DNA from: Echinometra lucunter
Taxonomy: Eukaryota; Echinodermata; Echinoidea; Camarodonta; Echinometridae
DNA length: 64,000 bases
Assembly: GCA_029962745.1 (NCBI GenBank)
Contig: CM057158.1
Coordinates: 13,628,173-13,692,172, forward strand
Direction of reading: 5' to 3'
The position numbers and the translations under genes are program-made. Below are positions 48,001 through 54,562 of this stretch, one piece after another (the stretch's first letter is position 1; every line of letters begins with the position of its first letter). The notes under the pieces were generated by a model, which saw only the letters and a list, made by a program, of their open reading frames with translations, ran no database searches and was not told the origin of the DNA.

Positions 48001-51000
48001 CTGGTCTTTTCTTGTCATCGTAGCGAGTTCAGTTACTGCTTTGCTGGTCCTCGTGTGTTGTTATTTGCTTGACTGATAGCAAACTGATGATTTTCATATA
48101 TTCTTTATCAGAAGAATCAAAGTCATATAGCAAATCTATGAATACTTTTTGCAAAAATGAAAGCATCCACCCAGACATTGCCAACAGGGATCAGTATCAC
48201 AGCAGTGCATACCATAAGTACTATTCCTAACAAATCAACTGCTTTATATGCCCAAAACTCAAAACTAGAGTTGGGATTCGGATAGCCCTACACTCATCTA
48301 TTGACAGCGCTGCAAACCGTCAGTTTGGTTCTCTTATTTTTATAAATACATGTCTAAAAATAAAAATTTGTGCTTATGTGGTCTCACCAACTCTTTGGCC
48401 AACCAGCAAACCCTCTGAAATCCTCTTCTGAAAATGTTTTGGAAGAAAAAGGACACGATTTTCTTGTCCTATAAAAATAATCTGTGTTGTAGCATCCATT
48501 TACCCTAACTCAAGTAGGGTTAGGATTCGGACAGCTCTGTGCGATAGGGAGACTTGACCATGAGGCAGTTGTGACCAGACTACGTGTTGCATAATCAATC
48601 ACTTTCATGTTCATGTGCATTCCGAGTCTATAAAGTAAACCAGGAGAAATTTGGATTGATGTCTCTTCAAGATTGGTTGTTGAAAAAAAGAGATGCTGGG
48701 AGGTAGGAAACCAATGTTGCCATCAAGTGACAAGAGGAAGCAACTCTATAGAATGAGTTTCTTTGTAAAAGAAAAAAATATGTCACATTTTTATGTGGAA
48801 ATCTATGGAGTTGCTTCCTTTCGCTATGTCTATATTTAAGAAATTGAGGGTCATGTGACCTCAAATTCTTCATCATCTTTTTACCAAAATTTCAGAAAGT
48901 AACGTTGAGGCCTACTGATAATGACACCTTCAATGCAAACACTTTGGACAATATTTCTATTTCATGACTCGTGAATCTTTTTATATCCTTGCTTTGAGAT
49001 GTCTCTCATTGTGTTACCAGCCATTTTCTGACAGTGGTGTCATTTTCTTTATTTTTTTCTCCATTTGTTTAGGAGCATTATTGAAGGCAGCATTCTGTTG
49101 CGCAGAGGTCGTGACCTTTCCAAGCAGTCAGAGCCTGAAGGATCAGCTAGAGCAGAGATATGGAGGAGGCTTTATACTACACACGTGGGCAGACTTACCG
49201 CGGGGTTCAGGTCAGTTAACCTGTCGATGACCAAAGTCTCTCATTCACATAGGCTTGGCCCTGATAGTGTGTCCAAACTTCACGAATGTCCATATTTCGC
49301 AGATAGGGCATATCACAAAAACTAAACGAAATTTCTAAATTAGATTGGACCAATTAATAGAGCTACCTGAAATTAATTTGGATCAAAATTTTTCTGTGCA
49401 ATTACTGGTAGGGAGGGCTTAGTGAAAATATTGATAAAAGATCAACAGATTTTGCTATACTTTGCGTTCATTCCGAAGAAAAAACAGATAATGAAAAGGG
49501 TCTAGAAACCTTCATTTTGACATCAGACTAATAAGTGAAAAGTAATACCAAACAATTTCATGGTAGTTTGCCTTGCTATTGATGCAATTACCTTACTTTT
49601 GATGGATCTCTGTTTTGGTAAATTGTTTGTAAACTGGTTTGTGCAAAGTTCGGTCTCTTTTTTGTAATGTTCTTTCAGTTGTAGCACATCTAGAAACGAC
49701 ATTGAGTTTAGCGATCGCGATAGTTCTGAAATTCTTTGTCAATAACCTTTCTTCTTGCACCCATGTGTAATCTAAAATTTGCTTTTCCATTGATATAAAT
49801 CGATCTAGAATAAGAATTTGAGAAGACATGGATCAAATATTGCATTTCTCAGAAAATTAAAATTAATCACACAAAAAGTCCTAAAAGTTGTACATAAAAC
49901 AATATAGAATGATAAAGAGGGGAGGAACAATGTATAAAGAGTTTATCATGACACAGTCAAGCAGAAGGGAATTTGATAAAGTTTTCAGAGGACTAAGTTG
50001 AAGATAGGTGCAAGATAGATGTATTTGCAAATATAAGCTAAGTTTTTAGAGTTCCACTACTATGGTTGATTTTGCAATATGGTTATCTAATATCTCATCT
50101 GACAGGTCTTGGCACAAGTAGCATCTTAGCTGGTGGAGTGATAGCTGCCTTATGGAGAGTCTCTGGAAAGACCTATGATCATGATTCTCTTATTCATGCT
50201 GTAAGGAAATTGCCTCTTCACATTTCACATTTACCGCTGGATTATAAATTGAGAAGAGAGAGTATGGACATGCAGTTGTCAGATTTAAAGAATTGTTAAT
50301 GATGACAGTGTTTGTTGAAAATGAAGGAGGAGGAAAAAGAGAAGGATGAGATGAAGAAAGAAGAGAGAAGAAGAGAAAAGAAGAAGATGAAGAAGAAGGA
50401 GGAGAAGAAGAAGAAGAAGAAGAAGGGGGAGGAGAAAAAGAAGAAGAAGAAGAAGAAGAAGAAGAAGAAGAAGAAGAAGAAGAAGAAGAAGAAGAAGAAG
50501 AAAAGGAGAAGAAGAAGAAGAAGAAGAAGAAGGAGGAGGAGGAGGAGGAGGAGGAGGAGGAGGAGGAGGAGGAGGAGGAGGAGGAGAGCAAGAAGAAGAA
50601 GGAGGAAGGTGGAAGAAGAAGAAGAAGAAAAAGCAGGTGTAAGTAGAAGAAGAGGAAGAAGAAAAAGGAAAAAAAAGAAAGATCAGGAGAAGAAGGAGAG
50701 GGGAAAGTAGAATGACAGGAAGCAGAAAGAAGATGATGTTGATTGTAGTGCTTATTGTATAGATGATGACAAAAAGTAGAACTATTATGTTGGTGATGTT
50801 TTCTTTATAATGATGAAGGAGGTGTTCAATTTTTTTATTTCATGCAGCATCTGATGGAGAAAGTAGTGATGACGTTGGAGATTTTAAATGCCCTGATTGT
50901 TGTTTGTGTTATTTTCAGATTCTTCATCTTGAACAGATGTTGACAACTGGAGGTGGCTGGCAGGACCAAGTTGGAGGTAAAGATATATTTCAGATTTCAT

Positions 51001-54000
51001 GGGTTCCAACGATTTTCATTTCCATGAGAAGTATTTAATTATCATGCTCATTAAAGGAGTAGAACAGTGATGTAATTTTTTTGGGCTCTTGCCTAATTTC
51101 AGGATTTGACACCTCCCTTGTTACAGATTTTTTAAAAGGATTTTGCTTGTACACAAGTATGTGGTTCCTAAATGTAGGCATCTCTTAGAAGCTGTTTAGG
51201 GGAAAAAACAACTTCCATCCCTACCAGAGGCAGATCATCTCTTTGATAACTTCAAATGAAACAATTTGCTTTCAAGTTCAAATATCTGTTATCCATTGAG
51301 CATGCACTTTTCATAGACCCTAACCCATGGTCTTGTTTTAGTTGTTCCCCAATAGGGGTTTGCAAAATTTTTGGCTTCTCTTTCATGCTATTCAGATGAA
51401 ACCAATTGGTATCCCTACCAGAGGCAGAGCATTCTTTTGATGACTTCAAATGAATGAATTTGCTTGTTACATTGTGACTTAAAGTTTCTGTATTTCTGTT
51501 CCTTGTTTTCCCTCATCCCTCTCCTGTTTCATCTTGGTTGATGTCTTTCTTTCCTTATCCCGTAGGTCTGACACCCAGGATCAACATAGGACGTACCAAT
51601 CCTGGTCTTCCCTGTAAGGTGGAAATCACCCCTGTACCCCTCACAGCAGAGAGCCAGGCATACTTCAACCAACACATGATTCTGGTCTACACTGGCAAGA
51701 CTCGACTAGCTAGGTAAGCATCATAGAGCTACCTGAACCTTGATGCACTAATTTCTAGAGCAGCTTTTTCTCAGCTAAACATATATATTTTATAGAAAAC
51801 ATTAAGGAAAAGCTCTCTAATGTACTTCAAGCAAAAATAAAATTATGATTATGAGTAGTAGTAATTCTAATATTTTCTTTCTTTATAAATTCGTAGTATA
51901 CTGGTATTTAAGAGAAATGTTGCTGGATTAGCACCATGAGTTTCCTAGGATGGTGTGTGCGCTCCATAAGTTTTCACTATTATCATAATTATGTATTATT
52001 TGTACTTATTTTTACACATACAGAACATATATACATGTTATGTTATGTTATTATCATTTCTAAAATATGACATATTGTAGTTGTGTAAATTTGATTATAT
52101 TTTGTTTGGCTTGCTGAAAACTTGATTACTCATGCCTTCTTGATATCAAACACACAGCTACATCTATTGTTAACTTATACATGTAGCCTTTTTGCAATAT
52201 CGGAATATTTCACTGGCTTCCTATGTAGGCATACAGGCAGAACAGAAATATCTTGGTATTGATTACCGAGTGGATAACTCAGAGCCCATATTTTCAAATG
52301 ACCTATCCTAAATTGTTTCTATGCCTAGGAATCTCCTCCAGGATGTGATCCGTAACTGGTATGCCAGACAGCCTCTCATTGTACAGAACTGTCAGCAACT
52401 CATTGACAATGCCGAGGAATGTACCAGGGCATTACAAGATGGTAAATATATGTACCGGGGAACTGGAATCAGACATTGTATTGGCTTTTTTGAAATTGCT
52501 AATATAATCAGAATTATATGTAGATGAGGTCTACGGTTCACCATGTGGTAAGTCCTGAACGGACTCTGAGTTGGAGAGAGAGTAGAGAAAGTTGAGGGGG
52601 AGGAGAAATGGAGAGGGAAGATAGAGTGGGTGAGAGTAGAGAATATCTTTCTTGAGATTGGGTGAAGTCCTAAAAAAGGACTGTAAACCAGTTGGGAAGG
52701 CGACGGGGAGAGAAGGCTCTAACCAGATGAGAAGGCGATGAGGAGAGAAGGCTCTAACCAGATGAGAAGGCGAAGAGGAGAGAAGGCTCTAACCAGATGA
52801 GAAGGCGAAGAGGAGAGAAGGCTCTAACCAGATGAGAAGGCGATGAGGAGAGAAGGCTCTAACCAGATGAGAAGGTGATGAGGAGAGAAGGCTCTAACCA
52901 GATGAGAAGGTGATGAGGAGAGAAGGCTCTAACCAGATGAGAAGGCGATGAGGAGAGAGGGCTCTAACCAGATGAGAAGGTGAAGAGGAGAGAAGGCTCT
53001 AACCAGATGAGAAGGCGAAGAGGAGAGAAGGCTCTAACCAGATGAGAAGGCGATGAGGAGAGAAGGCTCTAACCAGATGAGAAGGTGAAGAGGAGAGAAG
53101 GCTCTAACCAGATGAGAAGGTGAAGAGGAGAGAAGGCTCTAACCAGATGAGAAGGCGATGAGGAGAGAAGGCTCTAACCAGATGAAAAGGCGATGAGGAG
53201 AGAAGGCTCTAACCAGATGAGAAGGCGAAGAGGAGAGAGGGCTCTAACCAGATGAGAAGGCGACGAGGAGAGAGGGCTCTAACCAGATGAGAAGGCGACG
53301 AGGAGAGAAGGCTCTAGCCAGATGAGAAGGCGACGAGGAGAGAAGGCTCTAACCAGATGAGAAGGCAAAGAGGAGAGAAGACTCGGCGTTTTGGACAGTC
53401 AAGCTGTCCAGACAGTCAGGGGCCTAAACTATTTTCTGCCTTTCATTTTCATGATGTTCCTCTTGAGGAAGAAAAAACTTCACTGCAGTCTTAGTTTCAC
53501 TTAAATCTTGCTAATTTTTTCCTGTCAAAGCAAAGAAATCTGATGTGAAGTATTTGCCGGGTTTAATAGCGAAACTTTACATAACCTTTAACCATTGTAG
53601 TACTAAAGCCGAGATAATTGGGGATAGGGTCTACAGAAAATGTGTGTCATACCTCAATCAAATCATCTCCAATGGGTTAAACTGAGTTGAAATGTCAATA
53701 TTTCAGGGGACTTTGAGAAGGTTGGGCAGTCTATGAATACCTACTGGACTCAGAAGAAGGTGATGGCTCCAGGCAGTGAGCCCCGCATCGTCTCCAAGAT
53801 GATGGCTGCTCTCAAACCAATCGTTCATGGTCAGGTTCTGGGCGGGGCTGGTGGAGGAGGATTCATGTATGTCCTGACCAAGGAACCGAATCAGGCGACC
53901 AGGATCAGAGAGGTTATTGCTGGTATTGAGGTAAGATGGATTGGAGGATATTGATAGCATTGATGGTGGTGATGATGATAGATAAATGTATATTGATCAA

Positions 54001-54445
54001 TGATAATGGTAAAGGTGATGATAATGAGGAGGAGGAGGAGGATGGTGCTGATGATAATGATAATAATGGTTTTGATGATGATGATGGTGGTGGGGTTGAT
54101 GATTGTTATTCCGATAATGATGTTAAGGAAGATTATAGCAAGAATGATGGTGAGGACAGTATACATGGTGGTATATCAATCATACCAGCCATACACTACA
54201 AAGAGGAGAAAGGTCAGTATTTTTAAAACAAAATGAAAAAATCATGATATTTATAGTTATCATTGAAACGAATGTTAGGTATTTCATACTGAAAAATGTA
54301 GAGAAGAATGGTCAATATTTTGAGGAAAAAATTGAAAAAAATTATTGGATATTTGAAATGAATGTTTGATATTTCATACTGAAAAAAAAAATCGAGAGAA
54401 TGGTCAACGTAATGTTAATGCTCTCCCTCCCCCTTTTCTCTCCCT

Positions 54446-54488
<43 letters not shown>

Positions 54489-54562
54489 AGGGCACCCAGG
54501 ATGTGACTATCCATGAGGTCAAGCTGGATACTGAGGGCCTGCTGGTGGAAGTAGAGGAATGA
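31138..54562 (+). CDS. FCSK: L-fucose kinase (fucokinase), whole gene, 26 coding exons
   Basis: Fucose kinase converts free L-fucose plus ATP to fucose-1-phosphate in the cytosol, the first step of GDP-fucose salvage. The 26 exons given below join in phase to 3288 nt including the stop, 1095 residues, close to the human protein (about 1084). Visible motifs: VGSGGATLNA (52-61) in the N-terminal pyrophosphorylase-like domain; ARHYEGA in the middle linker; [16 protein letters not shown] (734-749) opening the GHMP kinase part; the ATP loop GSGLGTSS (858-865); TTGGGWQDQ (900-908); and GGAGGGGF (1043-1050). The ATG has an in-frame TAG 24 nt upstream and a good context (A at -3, G at +4). Every intron is GT-AG except intron 9 (GC-AG). 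Introns 5 and 16 share an odd GTTGGT donor. Identification rests on remembered family sequence; no search was run. The coordinates span introns. Confidence 0.96.
31320..31565 (+). repeat. Poly-C-bearing repeat fragment in FCSK intron 1
   Basis: It starts TTGGCGTATCCAGAAATTTT and ends with a C run (about 31532-31549) and GATCCGCCACC. A similar layout (GGCCATACGCAGAAATTTTT, then G and C runs) occurs in intron 7 at 37848-38005, so the two are probably related insertions. Confidence 0.5.
31853..31893. repeat. Short palindrome GCCTCCGCCCACC...GGTGGG...GGAGGC
   Basis: TGCCTCCGCCCACCATAGGT followed by GGGTGCCGGAGGCATT forms a hairpin with a 14-16 bp stem in FCSK intron 1. This looks like part of a dispersed repeat; no second copy is in this window. 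Confidence 0.5.
32117..32268 (+). CDS. FCSK: FCSK exon 2 (residues 26-76)
   Basis: Acceptor TTTCCTTAG, donor GTAAGA, phase 1 in and phase 0 out. It encodes the family signature VGSGGATLNALLVVAEHL, the glycine-rich nucleotide-binding motif of the pyrophosphorylase-like domain. This is the most diagnostic segment of the N-terminal half. Confidence 0.95.
32782..32832 (+). CDS. FCSK: FCSK exon 3 (residues 77-93)
   Basis: A 51-nt microexon, phase 0 on both sides, encoding VVNSDVLTEAKILILHV. It matches the SDVL-x-x-A-x-ILILH stretch of the human enzyme. Acceptor TTTTCCTAG, donor GTAAGA. Confidence 0.93.
34636..34770 (+). CDS. FCSK: FCSK exon 4 (residues 94-138)
   Basis: Phase 0 on both sides, acceptor GATTTTAG, donor GTAAGA. 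It encodes GQAFPFDPCGRGFITLP, matching the human G-x-x-FPFD-x-CGR-x-F block, followed by a variable stretch ending in the helix TNIDSIIHTISAK. Confidence 0.93.
35149..35402. repeat. Two MITE family-1 copies head to head (FCSK intron 4)
   Basis: The first half (35149-35257) and the second (35258-35402) carry the same core in opposite orientation: CTACTGAAATCCTTGCATCT, GATTGGCTGAGAGCAAATTT and the inverse. Outer ends are GTGTTTCATGAAG and TTTTATGAAATGGGTCCC. Transcribed as one RNA this would fold into a hairpin of about 100 bp. Confidence 0.8.
36263..36439 (+). CDS. FCSK: FCSK exon 5 (residues 139-197)
   Basis: Acceptor CTCTCTCCAG; encodes SPPGVWVSSTDMLLTV and the conserved Y-x-x-NHGV motif (YAKNHGV). 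Residues and phase fix the end at GAG before GTTGGT, an unusual donor lacking A at +3 and +4. Reading on into the intron gives a stop within 19 codons (TGA at 36494). Confidence 0.88.
36997..37106 (+). CDS. FCSK: FCSK exon 6 (residues 198-233)
   Basis: Acceptor GTTTTTCAG, donor GTGAGC, phase 0 in and phase 2 out. It encodes GFVDDLYYKPV and the strand VVCGVVFF, corresponding to LVSGVVFF in the human protein. Confidence 0.92.
37152..37376. repeat. MITE-like inverted repeat, family 3 (FCSK intron 6)
   Basis: 225 bp. Left end GGGCCTGTATTCGGAAAATT followed by GTTTTATCTT; right end AACAAACAATTTTCAGAATA then CCGGCCC. The inner arms TTTTAATTGTCATA and TATGACAATTAAAA also pair. Confidence 0.75.
37734..37824 (+). 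CDS. FCSK: FCSK exon 7 (residues 234-264)
   Basis: Phase 2 in and phase 0 out, acceptor TTTTGCTCAG, donor GTGAGA. It encodes AEKLLSCHVCPPLDACTYMG, one of the best conserved blocks of the family (PPLDACTY-x-GLDSG). Confidence 0.95.
37848..38005 (+). repeat. Poly-G/C-bearing repeat fragment in FCSK intron 7
   Basis: ACAGGGCCATACGCAGAAAT leads into a G run, then a unique part and a second pair of G (37972-37979) and C (37986-38000) runs that can base-pair. Probably the same family as 31320-31565. Confidence 0.5.
38321..38555. mobile_element. Foldback element 47 nt before FCSK exon 8
   Basis: 235 bp with arms of about 105 bp at roughly 90 percent identity by eye: CAGCAGAAGGGAACAAGAGC, ACTGGCAAAAGGGAACAAAG, AGACATGTGGTCAAATAT and AATAATTACTTCAAGAA on the left, their inverses on the right. 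The loop is about 27 bp around AATAGATCTGG. No coding capacity. Confidence 0.85.
38603..38792 (+). CDS. FCSK: FCSK exon 8 (residues 265-327)
   Basis: Acceptor TCCCATCCCAG, donor GTGAAT, phase 0 in and phase 1 out. It starts MSLFFDF (human LSLFFDI), then runs through an acidic, poorly conserved linker to ARAVLWNQFQ (human R-A-x-LWREL). A strong foldback repeat ends 47 nt upstream of this acceptor (see 38321-38555). Confidence 0.88.
38876..39248 (-). repeat. Interspersed repeat, about 375 bp, copy 2 (FCSK intron 8)
   Basis: Inverted relative to the copy at 2320-2705, with scattered substitutions and small indels. Begins TTTTCGAACAAATGGC and ends near CGTATAGTGTGCGACGG. Confidence 0.7.
39560..39693 (+). 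CDS. FCSK: FCSK exon 9 (residues 328-372), GC donor
   Basis: Acceptor TTGATTTCTAG, phase 1 in and phase 0 out. The only frame that joins both neighbours encodes LLQDGCHDYQTV to HCFAE. The exon ends GAG before GCAAGT, the consensus of a GC-AG intron; no GT donor gives a better join. The sequence is only weakly conserved with human, so the start is somewhat less sure than for its neighbours. Confidence 0.8.
40200..40304 (+). CDS. FCSK: FCSK exon 10 (residues 373-407)
   Basis: Acceptor TTTTACTAAG, donor GTAAAC, phase 0 on both sides. It encodes AGSQLREDSYAINSIVGSGV and on to VILHSHLE, corresponding to the human S-x-V-x-S-x-L-x-x-G-x-V-x-x-G-S-V-L-x-H-C-x-L strands (a hexapeptide-like left-handed helix). 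All but its first 17 nt lie in the first half of a 357-bp tandem duplication. Confidence 0.9.
40354..40504 (+). repeat. MITE family 1 (FCSK intron 10)
   Basis: About 150 bp, ends GGGCCCCCGCTTCATAAAAC and TTTTTATGAAACAGGGCCC. Core CTACTGAAATCCTTGCATCT and GATTGGCTGAGAGCAAATTT. It lies inside the first half of the tandem duplication. Confidence 0.82.
40566..40661 (+). pseudogene. Second copy of FCSK exon 10, in frame and possibly spliceable
   Basis: The tandem duplication leaves a second copy of exon 10 with its donor (GTAAAC) intact. Relative to exon 10 it has two synonymous changes (ATT to ATC, AGA to AGG) and one E to K change. The real acceptor was not duplicated, but a CATAG at 40561-40565 would create a 96-nt phase-0 exon (FSKEDSYAINSIV and on to HSHLE) whose inclusion would keep the frame. 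Its polypyrimidine tract is weak. It could be a silent copy, a skipped or included cassette, or an assembly artefact from merged haplotypes. Confidence 0.45.
40711..40859 (+). repeat. MITE family 1, duplicate in FCSK intron 10
   Basis: Near-identical to 40354-40504 because it was copied with the 357-bp tandem duplication rather than inserted separately. Confidence 0.85.
41320..41379 (+). CDS. FCSK: FCSK exon 11 (residues 408-427)
   Basis: A 60-nt exon, phase 0 on both sides, acceptor TTTATTTTAG, donor GTATGC. It encodes CKMNIAKDSYLMNIGKEASE. Position and phase fit, but the sequence is weakly conserved with mammals. Confidence 0.85.
42138..42260 (+). CDS. FCSK: FCSK exon 12 (residues 428-468)
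   Basis: Acceptor CACACTAG, donor GTAGGT, phase 0 on both sides. It encodes ELENVSLPDSVFLQGFN and TVMGKFDTIM; the latter matches the human F-T-L-V-G-R-x-D region. Confidence 0.88.
42405..42560 (+). repeat. SINE-like repeat with TATATAGCGCAC motif (FCSK intron 12)
   Basis: Reads GGATATTTATATAGCGCACA, AAAGTGCTCAAGGCGCTCCC, then a CAGCTGAGCTACC segment and CACCTGGGTGGAGAGTGGCA. This order is typical of an interspersed family abundant in sea urchin and other marine genomes as far as I recall. Not coding. Confidence 0.5.
42738..42839 (+). CDS. FCSK: FCSK exon 13 (residues 469-502)
   Basis: Acceptor TGTTTTTCAG, donor GTAAGA, phase 0 on both sides. It encodes GTSTFCNSPWVVFFTRTGVD and EDLWATHL, matching the human T-Y-L-N-x-P-W-x-x-F-F-x-R-T-G and D-L-W-D block. 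Confidence 0.93.
43503..43705 (+). CDS. FCSK: FCSK exon 14 (residues 503-569)
   Basis: Acceptor TCATTCAAG after a long T-rich tract, phase 0 in and phase 2 out, donor GTTTGC. It encodes NAKLFPV, then ALWLLNGEKDEEML and RWRSSWRLSLEEI, matching human ARLFPV, LLWML and AWRASWRLSWEQL. Confidence 0.94.
44227..44367 (-). repeat. MITE family 1, inverted (FCSK intron 14)
   Basis: GGGTCCCATTTCATAAAA at the left, ATTAGTTTTATGAACAGGGCC at the right; the core AGATGCAAGG is present as GCTGCAAGGATTTCAGTAGC in inverse orientation. The orientation is opposite to the intron 10 and 18 copies. Confidence 0.75.
44505..44641 (+). CDS. FCSK: FCSK exon 15 (residues 570-615)
   Basis: Acceptor TTTGTTACAG, donor GTAAGA, phase 2 in and phase 1 out. 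It encodes REMFTEVVLRKVEDVL and the helix leading to RMLDTLDN (human LLATLDQ). The next constitutive exon is 16, but a possible alternative terminal exon lies 118 nt downstream at 44760. Confidence 0.92.
44760..44830 (+). CDS. Possible alternative terminal exon of FCSK (exon 15b)
   Basis: Just after exon 15 there is a strong T-rich tract and a TTTCCAG acceptor. Joined in exon 15's phase, the segment reads 23 residues (SKDKNIFTKETGKKYHRLVP, then EDV) and TAG at 44828, followed by AATAAA at 44888-44893. Use of it would give a 638-residue protein with the pyrophosphorylase-like half and no GHMP kinase. It has no counterpart in the human protein that I know. A 23-codon open frame can occur by chance, so this is a hypothesis supported only by phase, acceptor strength and the polyadenylation signal. 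Confidence 0.35.
45021..45083 (+). repeat. (CT)n microsatellite before FCSK exon 16
   Basis: About 63 nt of CT with few T interruptions, ending 23 nt before the exon 16 acceptor, so it acts as or lies beside the polypyrimidine tract. Confidence 0.9.
45107..45255 (+). CDS. FCSK: FCSK exon 16 (residues 616-665)
   Basis: Acceptor CCCTTTACAG directly after a (CT)n tract, phase 1 in and phase 0 out. It encodes IAARCLACIADVLGTLAGGK and GGLRSGPGGN, matching human VAARALACVADVLG and GRGGLRSGPAAN. The donor is GTTGGT, the same unusual form as intron 5. Confidence 0.95.
45517..45594 (+). pseudogene. Degenerate duplicate of FCSK exon 17, still in frame
   Basis: The segment after TCTTACCAG reads ALKMQGGICSLAK, nearly the start of exon 17 (AGKMQDGIRSLAN). 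The similarity covers about 40 nt plus the acceptor region, then fades, although an LD pair still aligns. The frame stays open for 26 codons to CAG before GTTAAA, a weak but possible donor, so inclusion would add 26 residues without a frameshift. It lacks the conserved RAARHYEGA core of exon 17 and so could not replace it functionally. It is more likely a relic, or a minor cassette placed before exon 17. Confidence 0.5.
45707..45880. mobile_element. Mariner-type MITE, 174 bp (FCSK intron 16)
   Basis: Ends CAGTCAACTCTGCCTAAGTC and the inverse (GACTTATGCAGAGTTGACTG) lie between TA dinucleotides at 45705-45706 and 45881-45882. Internal motifs TTCGACTTA repeat in both orientations. It sits between the exon 17 relic and exon 17. 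Confidence 0.87.
45960..46106 (+). CDS. FCSK: FCSK exon 17 (residues 666-714)
   Basis: Acceptor TTCTACCAG, donor GTATTT, phase 0 on both sides. It encodes GIRSLANHRSQWLDRPDRLM followed by RAARHYEGATQILIRHAIM, almost identical to the human RAARHYEGAGQILIRQAVM block that bridges the two domains. Confidence 0.96.
46359..46518. repeat. MITE-like inverted repeat, family 2, copy 2 (FCSK intron 17)
   Basis: 160 bp. Ends GGGAGCCATTGCATAAAAAC and its near inverse at the right (GTTTTATGCAACGGCACCC). The internal GCCATTAATGGTAAC and GTTACCATTGATGGC arms can fold into one hairpin. Shares 'CAGCCAATCAAA' with the copy at 1197-1364. Confidence 0.75.
46787..46983 (+). CDS. FCSK: FCSK exon 18 (residues 715-779), start of GHMP kinase domain
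   Basis: Acceptor ATTTTTCAG, donor GTAAGT, phase 0 in and phase 2 out. It encodes [20 protein letters not shown] and FGGAVVDAAI, the sugar-binding opening of the GHMP kinase domain (human CPARVDFSGGWSDTPP). It ends AKVKRIPE. Confidence 0.97.
47403..47550 (+). repeat. MITE family 1 (FCSK intron 18)
   Basis: 148 bp with the best preserved ends of the family: GGGCCCTGTTTCATAAAACT and AGTTTTATGAAACGGGGCCC. Confidence 0.85.
47639..47739 (+). CDS. FCSK: FCSK exon 19 (residues 780-813)
   Basis: Acceptor AATTCTGCAG, donor GTGAGA, phase 2 in and phase 1 out. It encodes PKLVLVLGKESGGQEIVCQE and LKDLSNYTNPQAP, parallel to the human KIVCRCLADLRDYCQPHAP. Confidence 0.95.
49073..49210 (+). CDS. FCSK: FCSK exon 20 (residues 814-859)
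   Basis: Acceptor TTTGTTTAG, donor GTCAGT, phase 1 on both sides. It encodes GALLKAAFCCAEVV, YGGGFILHTWADLPRGS; the last residues begin the GHMP ATP-binding loop, which is completed by exon 21. Confidence 0.95.
50106..50200 (+). CDS. FCSK: FCSK exon 21 (residues 860-891), ATP-binding loop
   Basis: Acceptor TCTGACAG, donor GTAAGG, phase 1 in and phase 0 out. It encodes GLGTSSILAGGVIAAL, the core of the GHMP phosphate-binding loop P-x-G-S-G-L-G-S/T-S-S, and ends DSLIHA. The intron that follows carries the long purine tract. Confidence 0.97.
50320..50705 (+). repeat. Long purine tract, (GAA)n and (GGA)n, FCSK intron 21
   Basis: About 385 nt almost purely A and G on the sense strand: mixed GAA/GAG at the left, a GAA-dominated core (about 50402-50530), a GGA core (50531-50585) and a mixed right part. 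Poly-Lys/Arg and poly-Ser frames read from it are low-complexity artefacts. Confidence 0.95.
50919..50976 (+). CDS. FCSK: FCSK exon 22 (residues 892-910)
   Basis: A 58-nt exon, acceptor TTATTTTCAG, donor GTAAAG, phase 0 in and phase 1 out. It encodes ILHLEQMLTTGGGWQDQVG, identical to human over nearly its whole length; the TGGGWQDQ block is near the active site of the kinase half. Confidence 0.97.
51566..51713 (+). CDS. FCSK: FCSK exon 23 (residues 911-959)
   Basis: Acceptor TATCCCGTAG, donor GTAAGC, phase 1 in and phase 2 out. It encodes LTPRINIGRTNPGLPCKVEI and MILVYTGKTRLAR, the latter matching human LLLVYTGKTRLARN. Confidence 0.96.
52329..52441 (+). CDS. FCSK: FCSK exon 24 (residues 960-997)
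   Basis: Acceptor CTATGCCTAG, donor GTAAAT, phase 2 in and phase 1 out. It encodes NLLQDVIRNWYARQPLIVQN, matching the human NLLQDVLRSWYARLP block, then a helix ending ECTRALQD. The 35-bp minisatellite lies in the following intron. Confidence 0.96.
52687..53385 (+). repeat. 35-bp minisatellite, about 20 units (FCSK intron 24)
   Basis: The unit is GATGAGAAGGCGAAGAGGAG plus AGAAGGCTCTAACCA (35 bp). Units vary mainly at one triplet-like position (GCGATG, GCGAAG, GCGACG, GTGATG, GTGAAG). Unit length is constant and there are no spacers, so this is a minisatellite, not a CRISPR-like array. Confidence 0.95.
53707..53930 (+). CDS. FCSK: FCSK exon 25 (residues 998-1072)
   Basis: Acceptor TATTTCAG, donor GTAAGA, phase 1 in and phase 0 out. 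It encodes YWTQKKVMAPGSEP (human YWEQKKLMAPGCEP) and the GHMP C-terminal glycine motif HGQVLGGAGGGGFMYVLTKE. Confidence 0.97.
53950..54160 (+). repeat. GAT/AAT-rich low-complexity stretch (FCSK intron 25)
   Basis: GATGATGATAATGAGGAGGA-type sequence. It gives Asp/Glu-rich and Ile-rich frames in different phases; these are artefacts of composition. Confidence 0.85.
54421..54486 (+). repeat. (CT)n microsatellite forming the exon 26 polypyrimidine tract
   Basis: 66 nt of pure pyrimidine, mainly CT dinucleotides, running directly into TACAG and exon 26. Confidence 0.92.
54491..54562 (+). CDS. FCSK: FCSK exon 26 (residues 1073-1095, stop)
   Basis: The acceptor CTCTCTACAG is the end of a CT-only tract of about 68 nt. 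Phase 0 in. The exon encodes 23 residues (GTQDVTIHEVKLDTEGLLVE, then VEE) and TGA; the human protein ends with a similar I-H-L-V-E-V-D-T-Q-G-L strand plus a variable tail. Confidence 0.93.
   Translation, partial: GTQDVTIHEVKLDTEGLLVEVEE

Noticed and set aside
50190..50710. Long poly-Ser/Pro and poly-Lys/Arg open frames
   Set aside because: They are produced by the GAA/GGA purine tract in an FCSK intron; every frame of such DNA is open.
52687..53385. CRISPR-like array
   Set aside because: Units abut with no unique spacers, the length is a constant 35 bp, and the array sits in an intron of an animal gene: a minisatellite.
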